26,123 bases of DNA, taken from JALJPB01 sp963933115 (GTDB lineage Bacteria; Pseudomonadota; Gammaproteobacteria; Enterobacterales; Alteromonadaceae). Within the stretch, counting starts at the first letter, position 1; each line of letters starts with the position of its first letter. The notes under the pieces are model-generated. The model was not told the DNA's origin, searched no databases, and saw only the letters and a list, made by a program, of their open reading frames with translations. Location: positions 1-26,123 of the forward strand of contig CAWVSL010000039.1 of the NCBI GenBank assembly GCA_963933115.1, in the 5' to 3' direction. This document shows, one piece after another, positions 8,850-16,739 of this stretch. The position numbers and the translations under genes were made by a program.

Positions 8850-9083
8850 GATGCTAAATATTCAGCCTTTTCAATATAAGCGTTCGATTTTCTCTATTGT
8901 AATACGAATCGCCCTGTAGAGGTAAATAATTAGCCCTATTATCTAATAGGTTTTCATAAAAAAAGTAATTTGTAGCAAAATCAGTACAGTTTTTAATAAA
9001 TTTGAACATATATTCCAAATTCAAAGTGAAATATGCTCAAATAAGATAACAAAAAATGTTCATCAAAAGTGATGTTATAAATA
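8850..9083. promoter_or_regulatory. Divergent hemA/lolB promoter region
   Basis: This 234-bp AT-rich spacer must carry the start signals for hemA (minus) and lolB (plus). A small inverted repeat CCTATTA/TAATAGG (8935-8941 with 8944-8950) followed by four T is visible. An imperfect dyad, TTTGAA...TTCAAA, lies near 9000-9025. I could not assign a -35/-10 pair with confidence for either direction. Confidence 0.35.
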
Positions 9084-9701
9084 ATGACCCTACTTATGCG
9101 TATTAGCCTTTTACTTTTAGCTCTAATGTTAACTAATGGCTGTTCCACTCAACAATCACAATTAACTGAACAACAAAAATATCAAACCATTAAACAAAGG
9201 AATGAAAAGTTATCACAGATTAATGACTGGCAATTTAATGGCAAAATAGCCTTTATACAGTCAGATAAACGTGAAAGTGCTTCAATTTGGTGGCAATACC
9301 AACAAGAAAATTCCCGTCAAAAAATTGATTTAACTTCTTATTTAGGTATTAATATTTTACATTTAGAGTCAAATAAAAACATTTATACTTTAGAGGTTGG
9401 TGGTGAAAGTTATCAGAGCAGTGACCTCAATGAGATGATTTACTCATTAACTGGATTAATACTCCCCGTTGATGCATTAACCTATTGGCTAAGAGGTTTA
9501 GCTTATAATAGTAACGATACTATTAGTTATCATATCGATAGCAAATTGCCATTAATGCTAACCAGTGAATATAACAATCAGCACTGGCAAATAACTTATG
9601 CGAATTATCGACGAGTTAACGATGTGCAATTAGCGACAAAGCTCACTATTAAACAAAATGACCAACTAATAAAAATATTGGTGAAAAAATGGACCCTTTA
9701 A
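9084..9701 (+). CDS. lolB: Outer-membrane lipoprotein LolB
   Basis: LolB is the outer-membrane receptor that takes lipoproteins from the periplasmic chaperone LolA and inserts them into the outer membrane. The 205-residue protein begins with a lipoprotein signal peptide (about 1-19) ending in a lipobox-like LTNGC with Cys20. The residue after the Cys is Ser, fitting outer-membrane sorting. Family features include NDWQFNGKIAFIQ, ASIWWQYQQ and the DALTYWLRGLA segment. An in-frame ATG at codon 5 is an equally plausible start, and neither has an obvious Shine-Dalgarno. It is the first gene of the lolB-ispE pair, divergent from hemA as in E. coli. Confidence 0.93.
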   Translation: MTLLMRISLLLLALMLTNGCSTQQSQLTEQQKYQTIKQRNEKLSQINDWQFNGKIAFIQSDKRESASIWWQYQQENSRQKIDLTSYLGINILHLESNKNIYTLEVGGESYQSSDLNEMIYSLTGLILPVDALTYWLRGLAYNSNDTISYHIDSKLPLMLTSEYNNQHWQITYANYRRVNDVQLATKLTIKQNDQLIKILVKKWTL

Positions 9702-9732
9702 CGAACAAGCCATTATCTTGGATAAAAGCAGT

Positions 9733-10608
9733 ATGAATAAATCTCCATTTTATCAATTTTCATCACCTGCTAAATTAAACTTATTTCTTCATATTGTTGG
9801 TCGGCGTTCCGATGGCTATCATCAACTAGAAACACTTTTTCAATTTATTGACTATTGCGATAAACTTGAAATAAGAGTAACAGATAGCCCTTCTATTGAT
9901 TTACTTACCCCTATAGAGGGAGTTAACAAAGAAGATAATTTAATTTTTAAAGCGGCAAAAATGTTACAAGAACAAGCAAAATGTCAACAAGGTGCAGAAA
10001 TAAAAATAAATAAAGTTTTGCCCATGGGCGGTGGTTTAGGTGGGGGGTCCTCTAATGCAGCAACGGTATTGTTGGCATTGAATCTTTTATGGGATTGCCG
10101 ATTACCCCTAAATAAGTTGGCCCAATTAGGTGTGAGTTTAGGTGCAGATGTCCCTGTTTTTATTTATGGTTTGTCGGCCTTTGCTCAAGGTATTGGTGAA
10201 AAACTTACAGTTAAAACACCCCAAGAATATTGGTACTTGGTTAGTAAGCCTGAATGTAGTATTTCAACTGCTGAAATTTTCACCCACAAAGATCTTCCAC
10301 GAAATACGCCAAGACTCAGTACAACTGACATTGAATTTAAAAACTGTCACAACGATTGCCAAACATTAGTAATAAAACTCTACCCTAAGGTTGCCAACCT
10401 GCTATCTTGGTTGTTAGAATACGCGCCATCTCGGATGACGGGGACAGGTGCGTGTATTTTTACGCAGTTTAACTCAAAAGCAGAGGCGCTTTTAATACAA
10501 TCGAAACTCCCACCAGAGATTCAATCGTTTGTTGCCAAAGGTATAAATGAGTCACCTTTACTTGCAGAATTGAAGGCTTTAAGAGATACAACCAAGTTAT
10601 TTAAATAA
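9733..10608 (+). CDS. ispE: 4-diphosphocytidyl-2-C-methyl-D-erythritol kinase
   Basis: IspE phosphorylates CDP-methylerythritol in the MEP pathway to isoprenoid precursors. It is a GHMP kinase. Visible motifs are SPAKLNLFLHIVGRRSDGYH near the N-terminus, with the substrate-site Lys; the glycine-rich ATP loop LPMGGGLGGGSSNAATVL; the catalytic Asp in LGADVPVF; and MTGTGACIF near the C-terminus. I choose the ATG at 9733 (291 residues), which gives MNKSPFYQFSSPAKL. The frame can also open at TTG 9718, five codons earlier, and no strong ribosome site separates the two. It follows lolB by 31 bp. Confidence 0.96.
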   Translation: MNKSPFYQFSSPAKLNLFLHIVGRRSDGYHQLETLFQFIDYCDKLEIRVTDSPSIDLLTPIEGVNKEDNLIFKAAKMLQEQAKCQQGAEIKINKVLPMGGGLGGGSSNAATVLLALNLLWDCRLPLNKLAQLGVSLGADVPVFIYGLSAFAQGIGEKLTVKTPQEYWYLVSKPECSISTAEIFTHKDLPRNTPRLSTTDIEFKNCHNDCQTLVIKLYPKVANLLSWLLEYAPSRMTGTGACIFTQFNSKAEALLIQSKLPPEIQSFVAKGINESPLLAELKALRDTTKLFK

Positions 10609-10718
10609 TTTACTGAATTTTAGCGTTAGTAATGTGAAGTTTTCATTTTAACTTTTATGTTAATAAGACTAAATTTGGTATCGTAATGTTAATGTCAAAA
10701 GTTTCCGAGGAACTGACA

Positions 10719-11669
10719 GTGCCTGACATGAAAATATTTGCGGGTAACGCCACCCCTGAACTGGCCAAACAAATTGCTAATCGCCTTTATATTACTCTAG
10801 GTGAGGCCAAGGTCGGTAGCTTTAGTGATGGTGAAATAAGTGTTGAAATTACTGAAAACGTCCGCGGTGCTGATGTTTTTATTATCCAATCAACATGTGC
10901 ACCAACCAACAACAACTTAATGGAACTTATTGTAATGATTGACGCATTACGCCGTGCTTCTGCCGGTCGTATTACTGCCGTTATTCCTTACTTTGGTTAT
11001 GCTCGACAAGACAGACGTGTACGAAGTGCCCGTGTGCCAATTACGGCAAAAGTTGTTGCTGACTTTTTATCCAGTGTCGGTGTAGATCGCGTTTTAACCG
11101 TTGACCTTCATGCCGAACAAATCCAGGGTTTCTTTGATGTCCCTGTCGATAATGTTTTTGGTACCCCCATTCTTTTAGAAGACATGTTAGAAAGAGAATT
11201 AGACAACCCTATCGTTGTTTCTCCTGATATCGGTGGTGTTGTTCGCGCTCGTGCCGTAGCAAAATTATTAAATGATGCAGACCTTGCTATTATCGATAAG
11301 CGTCGCCCTAAAGCCAATGTTGCTCAAGTAATGCATATTATTGGTGATGTTAAAGGACGTGATTGTATTATTGTTGATGACATGATTGATACGGGTGGCA
11401 CTTTAGCAAAAGCCGCTGAAGCATTAAAAGAGCATGGTGCAAAACGTGTTATTGCCTATGCTACACACCCAGTACTTTCAGGTAATGCTTATGAGATTCT
11501 AAAAAATTCAGTTATTGATGAGTTAGTAGTAACAGACTCCATTCCATTATCACCAGAACTTAAAAAGCTTAAAATAATCCGTCAACTAACCTTAAGTGGT
11601 ATGTTGTCAGAAGCTATTCGTCGCGTCAGTAATGAAGAGTCTATTTCAGCTATGTTTGACAATGATTAA
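10719..11669 (+). CDS. prs: Ribose-phosphate pyrophosphokinase (PRPP synthetase)
   Basis: Prs makes PRPP from ribose 5-phosphate and ATP for nucleotide, histidine and tryptophan synthesis. I place the start at GTG 10719, not the ATG at 10686. A GAGG ribosome site sits 8 nt upstream of the GTG, and the resulting 316-residue protein begins MPDMKIFAGNATPELAKQIA, matching the E. coli start and length (315). Landmarks: the flexible-loop region YARQDRRVRSARVPITAK, the DLHAEQIQGFFDVPVDN segment, PDIGGVVRARA, and the PRPP-binding loop IVDDMIDTGGTLAKAA. It follows ispE after 110 bp as in E. coli and ends at a clear terminator. Confidence 0.97.
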   Translation: MPDMKIFAGNATPELAKQIANRLYITLGEAKVGSFSDGEISVEITENVRGADVFIIQSTCAPTNNNLMELIVMIDALRRASAGRITAVIPYFGYARQDRRVRSARVPITAKVVADFLSSVGVDRVLTVDLHAEQIQGFFDVPVDNVFGTPILLEDMLERELDNPIVVSPDIGGVVRARAVAKLLNDADLAIIDKRRPKANVAQVMHIIGDVKGRDCIIVDDMIDTGGTLAKAAEALKEHGAKRVIAYATHPVLSGNAYEILKNSVIDELVVTDSIPLSPELKKLKIIRQLTLSGMLSEAIRRVSNEESISAMFDND

Positions 11670-11710
11670 AATACTAATTTGGATTAATTAGCTATTATAA
11701 TCGCAACATC

Positions 11711-11733
11711 AAAGCACCTCTAGGTGCTTTTTT
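11711..11733 (+). terminator. Rho-independent terminator of prs
   Basis: An AAAGCACC stem (11711-11718) pairs with GGTGCTTT (11723-11730) around a TCTA loop and runs into a U tract (T at 11728-11733). It lies 42 bp after the prs stop codon, so rplY should have its own promoter in 11734-11901. Confidence 0.85.
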
Positions 11734-11901
11734 ATTGTTTATGGCTCTTTCATACTATAAACAATAGATATTACTTATTTGAAGTGTTATTATTTCGCGC
11801 CTTTTTTATCCGTTAAAATTTTTATCGGTATCAAAGCAACGCTATTGTTTTTGGTCGCAAAAAACAATAATTACATTAAACTTATTATATGAGTATATAT
11901 C

Positions 11902-12516
11902 ATGACTGATTTATTTACTTTGGAAGCTGAAGTACGTACAGATTTAGGGAAAGGTGCGAGCCGCCGCCTACGTCACGCGAACAAAGTTCCAGCAATTATC
12001 TACGGTGAAGGTAAAGCACCGGTTTCTTTAACTTTAGAGCACAAAAACGTTTTTCGTGCCCAACAAGAAGAAGCATTCTATTCACACGTATTAACACTTA
12101 TTATAGATGGTAAGCCAGTTGAGTGTCTTTTAAAAGACATGCAACGTCATCCATTTAAACAAGTGATCATGCACTTAGATTTCATCCGTATTGATGCAAA
12201 ACATGCTGTTCATACTAATGCACCTATTCACTTCATCAACGAAGAAAATATTGCTAAGTCGGGCGCTAATATAAATCATCACGTGACAGAAATTGCCATT
12301 TCATGTTTACCAAAAGATTTACCTGAGTTTATTGAAGTAGATTTAACTGATATGGAAGTAGGTCAAACAATTCACTTATCAGACGTTAAATTGCCTAAAG
12401 GCGTAACATCTGACGAATTGGCTAAAGGCGAAAGCCATGACCAAGCGGTTGTTTCTGCTAATGCCCCTAAAGGCAAAGTAGATGACGCAGAAGAAGAAGT
12501 AGCTAGTGAAGAATAA
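11902..12516 (+). CDS. rplY: Large ribosomal subunit protein bL25, long CTC form
   Basis: bL25 binds 5S rRNA in the large subunit. At 204 residues this is the two-domain CTC/TL5 form, not the ~95-residue E. coli L25. The N-terminal RNA-binding domain (about 1-92) shows DLGKGASRRLRHANKVPAIIYG and PFKQVIMHLDFIRID. The C-terminal beta domain (about 95-185) includes EIAISCLPKDLPEFIEVDL and GQTIHLSDVKLPKGV. An acidic tail (DDAEEEVASEE) ends the protein. A pth gene follows 28 bp later, the common rplY-pth pairing. The leader is AT-rich with a weak GAG ribosome site. Confidence 0.95.
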   Translation: MTDLFTLEAEVRTDLGKGASRRLRHANKVPAIIYGEGKAPVSLTLEHKNVFRAQQEEAFYSHVLTLIIDGKPVECLLKDMQRHPFKQVIMHLDFIRIDAKHAVHTNAPIHFINEENIAKSGANINHHVTEIAISCLPKDLPEFIEVDLTDMEVGQTIHLSDVKLPKGVTSDELAKGESHDQAVVSANAPKGKVDDAEEEVASEE

Positions 12517-12544
12517 TCTAGACATTTCTTTTAAGAAATAATAG

Positions 12545-13129
12545 ATGACTATTCAGTTAGTGGTGGGCCTGGGTAATCCAGGCCCCGAATACACAAAAAC
12601 ACGCCATAATGCTGGTGATTGGTTCGTTCATGAACTCGCCAAACGCAATAATATATCTCTAAAGCCTGAAAAGAAATATTCAGGGCTCTACGGTAAAGGC
12701 CTAATAGGCAATACTATAGTGCATCTCCTCATCCCAACAACTTTTATGAATCGCTCAGGTAAATCTGTAGCTCCATTAGCAAATTTTTTCCGTATTTCTG
12801 TTGAGCATATTTTAGTTGCCCACGATGAACTCGACATGTTGCCAGGTGTTTGTAAAATCAAACAGGCGGGTGGCCATGGCGGTCATAATGGTTTACGTGA
12901 CATAATTGCGTGTATGGGTAATAACAAAGACTTTTTTCGCTTACGGATAGGCATTGGTCATCCTGGGCATAGAGATCGCGTAACTGGGCATGTGCTGGGT
13001 AAAGCACCGGCCAACGAACAAGTTTTAATTGAACAAGCAATAGATGAAGCAGTTAACTGCTTTGATATTTGGCAAACAGACGATCTAAAAAAAGCACAGA
13101 ATCGTTTACATTCGTTTAAAACAACATAA
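12545..13129 (+). CDS. pth: Peptidyl-tRNA hydrolase
   Basis: Pth cleaves peptidyl-tRNA released prematurely from ribosomes and recycles the tRNA; it is essential in bacteria. The 194-residue length is typical. The start is MTIQLVVGLGNPGPEYTKTR with the catalytic His21 in TRHNAGDWF. Other active-site residues align as Asn11, Asn69 (PTTFMNRSG) and Asp94 (VAHDELDMLPG). GGHGGHNGLRDI and the RLRIGIGHPGHRDRVTGHVLG segment are diagnostic. It lies between rplY and ychF, an arrangement shared with many gammaproteobacteria. Confidence 0.97.
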   Translation: MTIQLVVGLGNPGPEYTKTRHNAGDWFVHELAKRNNISLKPEKKYSGLYGKGLIGNTIVHLLIPTTFMNRSGKSVAPLANFFRISVEHILVAHDELDMLPGVCKIKQAGGHGGHNGLRDIIACMGNNKDFFRLRIGIGHPGHRDRVTGHVLGKAPANEQVLIEQAIDEAVNCFDIWQTDDLKKAQNRLHSFKTT

Positions 13130-13193
13130 ACATTAATTTATACGAGTGATCTATAACTATCACTTATCATAAACAATATATAAAGGTGACATC

Positions 13194-14285
13194 ATGGGAT
13201 TTAAATGCGGCATTGTTGGATTACCCAACGTTGGTAAATCAACACTTTTTAATGCATTAACAAAAGCCGGTATAGAAGCAGCTAACTTTCCATTTTGTAC
13301 TATAGAGCCTAATACTGGTGTTGTACCTGTACCAGATCCTCGTTTAGACCAATTAGCTAAAATTGTTAACCCAGAACGTGTATTAGCGACAAGCATGGAA
13401 TTTGTTGATATTGCAGGCTTAGTTGCTGGCGCGTCAAAAGGTGAAGGTTTAGGTAATAAATTTCTCGCTAATATTCGCGAAACCGATGCGATTGGGCATG
13501 TGGTTCGTTGTTTTGACAATGACAATATTATTCACGTTGCTAATAAAATCAATCCTGCTGATGACATAGATGTTATTAATACTGAATTAGCGTTAGCTGA
13601 TATGGATACCGCAGAGCGTGCAATTGCCCGTCAAGCAAAACGGGCTAAAGGTGGTGACAAAGATGCAAAATTTGAAATCATTGTTTTAGAAAAGATTCTT
13701 CAACATGTTAATGAAGGTGAAATGATTCGCTCTTTAGACTTGTCTGAAGAAGAGAAAGCGGCTGTTGCTTACTTTAATTTTCTAACAATTAAACCAACTA
13801 TGTACATAGCCAACGTCAATGATGATGGTTTTGAAAACAATCCATACCTTGATCAAGTTCGGGAAATTGCTGAAAAAGAAAACTCGGTAGTTGTTGCTGT
13901 TTGTGCTGAAATGGAAAGTGAGATAGCTGAACTTGATGACGAAGAACGTGATGAGTTCATGGCTGACATGGGCATTGATGAACCTGGTTTGAACCGAGTT
14001 ATCAATGCGGGTTATGGCCTACTTCACTTACAAACATATTTCACCGCTGGCGTTAAAGAAGTTCGCGCTTGGACAGTGAAACAAAATGCGACCGCCCCAC
14101 AAGCTGCAGGTGTTATTCATACTGATTTCGAAAAAGGCTTTATTCGTGCAGAAGTAATCGCCTTTAACGATTTCATTGAGTTCAATGGTGAAGCCGGTGC
14201 TAAAGATGCAGGAAAATGGCGTTTAGAAGGGAAAACTTACTTGGTAAAAGATGGTGATGTTGTTCATTTCCGTTTTAATGTCTAA
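13194..14285 (+). CDS. ychF: Redox-regulated ATPase/GTPase YchF
   Basis: YchF (OLA1 family) is a translation-factor-class P-loop NTPase that binds ribosomes and, in its characterised relatives, prefers ATP over GTP. The protein has 363 residues. The N-terminal G domain shows GLPNVGKSTLFNALTKAG (G1), FCTIEPN (switch I) and DIAGLVAGASKGEGLGNKFL (G3). The usual NKxD specificity motif is replaced by NVND, which fits the relaxed nucleotide specificity of the family. A central helical coiled region and a C-terminal TGS domain (about 280-363, TYFTAGVKEVRAWTV...) follow. A strong AAAGGTG ribosome site lies before ATG 13194. Confidence 0.97.
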   Translation: MGFKCGIVGLPNVGKSTLFNALTKAGIEAANFPFCTIEPNTGVVPVPDPRLDQLAKIVNPERVLATSMEFVDIAGLVAGASKGEGLGNKFLANIRETDAIGHVVRCFDNDNIIHVANKINPADDIDVINTELALADMDTAERAIARQAKRAKGGDKDAKFEIIVLEKILQHVNEGEMIRSLDLSEEEKAAVAYFNFLTIKPTMYIANVNDDGFENNPYLDQVREIAEKENSVVVAVCAEMESEIAELDDEERDEFMADMGIDEPGLNRVINAGYGLLHLQTYFTAGVKEVRAWTVKQNATAPQAAGVIHTDFEKGFIRAEVIAFNDFIEFNGEAGAKDAGKWRLEGKTYLVKDGDVVHFRFNV

Positions 14286-14312
14286 ATTCAATTAATAAAC
14301 TTTCATATTTTG

Positions 14313-14353
14313 TCACTAGTTTGATTATTCTTCAAAGATAATCGAACTAGTGA
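14313..14353. repeat. Long hairpin after ychF
   Basis: A 16-bp stem with a single G-T wobble (14313-14328 with 14338-14353, core TCACTAGTT/GAACTAGTGA) encloses a 9-nt loop, 28 bp after the ychF stop. It has no U tract on either strand, so it may act as an RNA 3'-end stabiliser or as a protein-binding dyad. It is the likely ychF transcript boundary. Confidence 0.55.
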
Positions 14354-14794
14354 TAGTTCAGACTTGCTGAAAACCACACTTCTAAATCAATCGTAAATTT
14401 TATTAATCCTTAGTTCGAACTTGAAGTGGCCAGTAATGCCTTTCGCTATTTAAAATAACTTACGCATTTATATTCGTTCCTATTACCACTCTTCTGTACT
14501 GATGGGTGGAGTAAATATAATAATAACATACCTAAAATTAGGCACCTTTAGCTGAAAATCCAAACGAAGACCAAAATAGATGAAGCTTATAATAGCGAAG
14601 TTTACCTATAATAAGATAAAGGTTTTACTTTTGTCCTGACTAGTCATATCGCTTAGTAAGGCTTAATAAAAGTAATCGACAAATAATACTAAAATTATTC
14701 TGTTAATATATCACTTAATCTTGAGCGGTTATCACACAAATCGCACACAGTTTAAACAAACATACAAAAAGTGTCATTTTTTATAAAAAAACGG
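14354..14794. other. AT-rich spacer before the tRNA array
   Basis: No gene is supported here. On the minus strand, 14447-14403 reads SERHYWPLQVRTKD followed by a stop, a short peptide string that I associate from memory with recurring short hypothetical frames in Alteromonadales; I do not call it as a gene. The rest shows no coding signal, tRNA or transposase remnant. Confidence 0.4.
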
Positions 14795-14823
14795 TTGACG
14801 TATCCCAACGAGATTTGCATAAT
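14795..14823 (+). promoter_or_regulatory. Sigma-70 promoter of the tRNA array
   Basis: TTGACG (14795-14800) and CATAAT (14818-14823) are separated by exactly 17 bp. The GC-rich discriminator ACGCGCC follows the -10, a feature typical of stringently controlled stable-RNA promoters. The first tRNA begins 32 bp after the -10 box. Confidence 0.8.
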
Positions 14824-14855
14824 ACGCGCCACTTGCTACAGAGCAGGTTGGTAAT

Positions 14856-14932
14856 GGCTACATAGCTCAGTTGGTTAGAGCACATCACTCATAATGATGG
14901 GGTCCCAGGTTCGAGTCCCGGTGTAGCCACCA
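14856..14932 (+). tRNA. metT: tRNA-Met (CAT), elongator
   Basis: This 77-nt cloverleaf has encoded CCA. The acceptor GGCTACA pairs with TGTAGCC, and the anticodon loop CTCATAA gives CAT at 14890-14892. The body closely resembles E. coli metT/metU, and the acceptor does not match the Ile2 (CAT) tRNA, so I call elongator Met. Confidence 0.95.
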
Positions 14933-14955
14933 TTTATTACTTAAGGTAATAAAGA

Positions 14956-14969
14956 AGAGTTCAAGTCTC
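14956..14969 (+). repeat. Stray tRNA-Leu T-arm fragment
   Basis: Fourteen bases (AGAGTTCAAGTCTC) identical to the T arm of the adjacent tRNA-Leu lie alone between tRNA-Met and tRNA-Leu. Part of the fragment pairs with a downstream ACTTGAA (14977-14983) to form a small intercistronic hairpin. It could be debris of a lost tRNA-Leu copy. Confidence 0.45.
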
Positions 14970-14989
14970 ATTAAAAACTTGAATGTAAT

Positions 14990-15074
<85 letters not shown>

Positions 15075-15119
15075 TTTCAAAGCAACAATTGTTGCAGATG
15101 TAAAAAGTAAGTACATTGC

Positions 15120-15194
15120 AGGGATATAGCCAAGCGGTAAGGCAGCGGGTTTTGATCCCGTCATTCAGAGGTTCAAATCCTCTTATCCCTGCCA
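15120..15194 (+). tRNA. glnU: tRNA-Gln (TTG), copy 1
   Basis: A 75-nt tRNA with encoded CCA. The acceptor AGGGATA pairs with TATCCCT. The anticodon loop TTTTGAT gives TTG at 15152-15154. The first base is A paired with T, equivalent to the weak U1-A72 pair important for glutaminyl-tRNA synthetase. It is identical to the next copy. Confidence 0.95.
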
Positions 15195-15247
15195 CTTTTT
15201 ATTAATTAATTTTAATAAAAGGTAATTAATGTTATTTACTACCCTGT

Positions 15248-15322
15248 AGGGATATAGCCAAGCGGTAAGGCAGCGGGTTTTGATCCCGTCATTCAGAGGT
15301 TCAAATCCTCTTATCCCTGCCA
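15248..15322 (+). tRNA. glnW: tRNA-Gln (TTG), copy 2
   Basis: A perfect duplicate of the preceding tRNA-Gln, offset by 128 bp, with anticodon TTG at 15280-15282. Identity extends only a few bases past CCA (CTTTTT) and not upstream, so the duplication is old or homogenised by gene conversion. Confidence 0.95.
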
Positions 15323-15344
15323 CTTTTTTATAAATATATGTAAA

Positions 15345-15396
15345 AGCGATATCTCTCGCCGGTTATGTCAGAGGTTAAAATCCTTTCGACCTGCCA
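15345..15396 (+). pseudogene. Degenerate tRNA remnant, Gln-like 3' half
   Basis: The segment from 15368 to 15396 resembles the 3' part of the adjacent tRNA-Gln: TCAGAGGTTAAAATCC corresponds to TCAGAGGTTCAAATCC, and it ends in CTGCCA. The conserved T-loop C is changed to A, the acceptor cannot pair with anything upstream, and no anticodon arm can be folded. A GCGATAT stretch at 15346 may be what is left of the 5' end. It is non-functional as a tRNA. Confidence 0.6.
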
Positions 15397-15413
15397 CATT
15401 ATTATTACGATGC

Positions 15414-15498
<85 letters not shown>

Positions 15499-15557
15499 AT
15501 CAAAGAAAACTATATTTTACTTTAAGTATTCCCAGTAAATAATCACTTCCCCTTAAT

Positions 15558-16739
15558 TTATATACCACAGGCATACGCCAGTGCCTTATTTTTCAAATAA
15601 GGAACTTTATTGGCAACCACTAACCCAGCATTACGTATTACTTTAACCAATAGTGATGGATGGCTGAAGGTTCCGTAAAGAGCATCCATTGTAGACATCA
15701 TAAGTAAATTATCTTTACGCCTTAATTTTTCATACCTTGTCAGTACTTGTTGGTCATGCCAACATTCACCTTTTGATATCGCGCTTGCGATCACAGCGCT
15801 TAAAACACTAACATCCTTGAAACCTAAGTTAACACCCTGACCTGCCATTGGGTTGATACTGTGGGCAGCATCACCAAGCAATAATACTCTATCTTTCTGA
15901 TATCGATTTGCATGACGTCGGGTTAATGGGAAAGCGGCTTTATCAATCACTTTAATTTCACCTAACCGATTAGGGAAAGTCGTCATTATTTCTTTTTCTA
16001 GCTGCGTGTTTTTTAATGATGATAAACGTTTGATTTCATCTCTATCATGATACCAAACTAAAGAGGCATTTCCGCCTAGTTGGCTTTTACCCGGCATTGG
16101 TAGCATAGCCACAGGTCCTGTTTCAAAAAACTGCTGCCAAGTAATGTTTTCTTGTGATGCTTGAGTTTCAACATTGATGAGCATTGCTGATTGTTGATAA
16201 TCCCAACCTGTCGTGCCGATACCAACTAATTCACGCACTTTAGAATTAGCCCCGTCAGCGGCAATTAATAATTTAGTACTTATTTTATTTTGGCTAAGCG
16301 ATAGCTCAACATGCTCTATCTTTTGATTAATTTCTAGCAGAGTTTCTGGAGCATAAAGTGCTACATTTGGATGCTGCTCTATCTCTTGCCACAAAGAGAG
16401 CTGTAATAGACGATTTTCGATAATATGACCCAGATGAGATCGACCAATATCTTGAGCATTAAATTCAGTATAAGAAAACTCATGCTCCCACACTCCTAAC
16501 CTTTGATAGGGACAGTGGCGCCAAGCTTCAATTTGGCGCCAAGCACCAAGTTGTGTTAATAAATGCTCAGATGCTAATGATATTGCTGAGACACGAAAGT
16601 CAAAGCTCTGCTCTGGAGAGTATTTCATCGGTATTTTTTGTTCAACTATTGCGACGGTTAAACCTAATTGAGCAAGAGATAAAGCGCTCGCCGCCCCCAC
16701 CATGCCTCCGCCAACAACAACACAATCAAAATTTTTCAT
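15558..16739 (-). CDS. ubiF: FAD-dependent ubiquinone-biosynthesis hydroxylase, UbiF by synteny
   Basis: This flavoprotein monooxygenase of the UbiH/UbiF/VisC family acts in ubiquinone ring hydroxylation. UbiF is the likely member because the gene is divergent from miaB and beside the Met/Leu/Gln tRNAs, as in E. coli. Motifs: the FAD dinucleotide fold VVVGGGMVGAASALSLAQLG at the N-terminus, the DG motif LLIAADGANSKVR, and the ribityl-binding GD motif RVLLLGDAAHSINPMAGQGVNLGFKD. I choose ATG 16739 (393 residues, MKNFDCVVVGGG), with an AAGG ribosome site 6 nt upstream, over the ATG at 16775, which lacks one. UbiH or VisC/UbiI identity cannot be fully excluded from sequence alone. Confidence 0.88.
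   Translation of the reverse strand: MKNFDCVVVGGGMVGAASALSLAQLGLTVAIVEQKIPMKYSPEQSFDFRVSAISLASEHLLTQLGAWRQIEAWRHCPYQRLGVWEHEFSYTEFNAQDIGRSHLGHIIENRLLQLSLWQEIEQHPNVALYAPETLLEINQKIEHVELSLSQNKISTKLLIAADGANSKVRELVGIGTTGWDYQQSAMLINVETQASQENITWQQFFETGPVAMLPMPGKSQLGGNASLVWYHDRDEIKRLSSLKNTQLEKEIMTTFPNRLGEIKVIDKAAFPLTRRHANRYQKDRVLLLGDAAHSINPMAGQGVNLGFKDVSVLSAVIASAISKGECWHDQQVLTRYEKLRRKDNLLMMSTMDALYGTFSHPSLLVKVIRNAGLVVANKVPYLKNKALAYACGI

Noticed and set aside
13160..13525. Minus-strand 121-codon frame over ychF
   Set aside because: It lies opposite a highly conserved essential-type gene, and its composition is that of an antisense shadow.
15100..15330. Duplicated tRNA-Gln block considered as an integration site (attL/attR)
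   Set aside because: Only 48 to 53 bp of ordinary spacer lies between the copies, with no integrase or cargo; a tandem tRNA duplication explains it.
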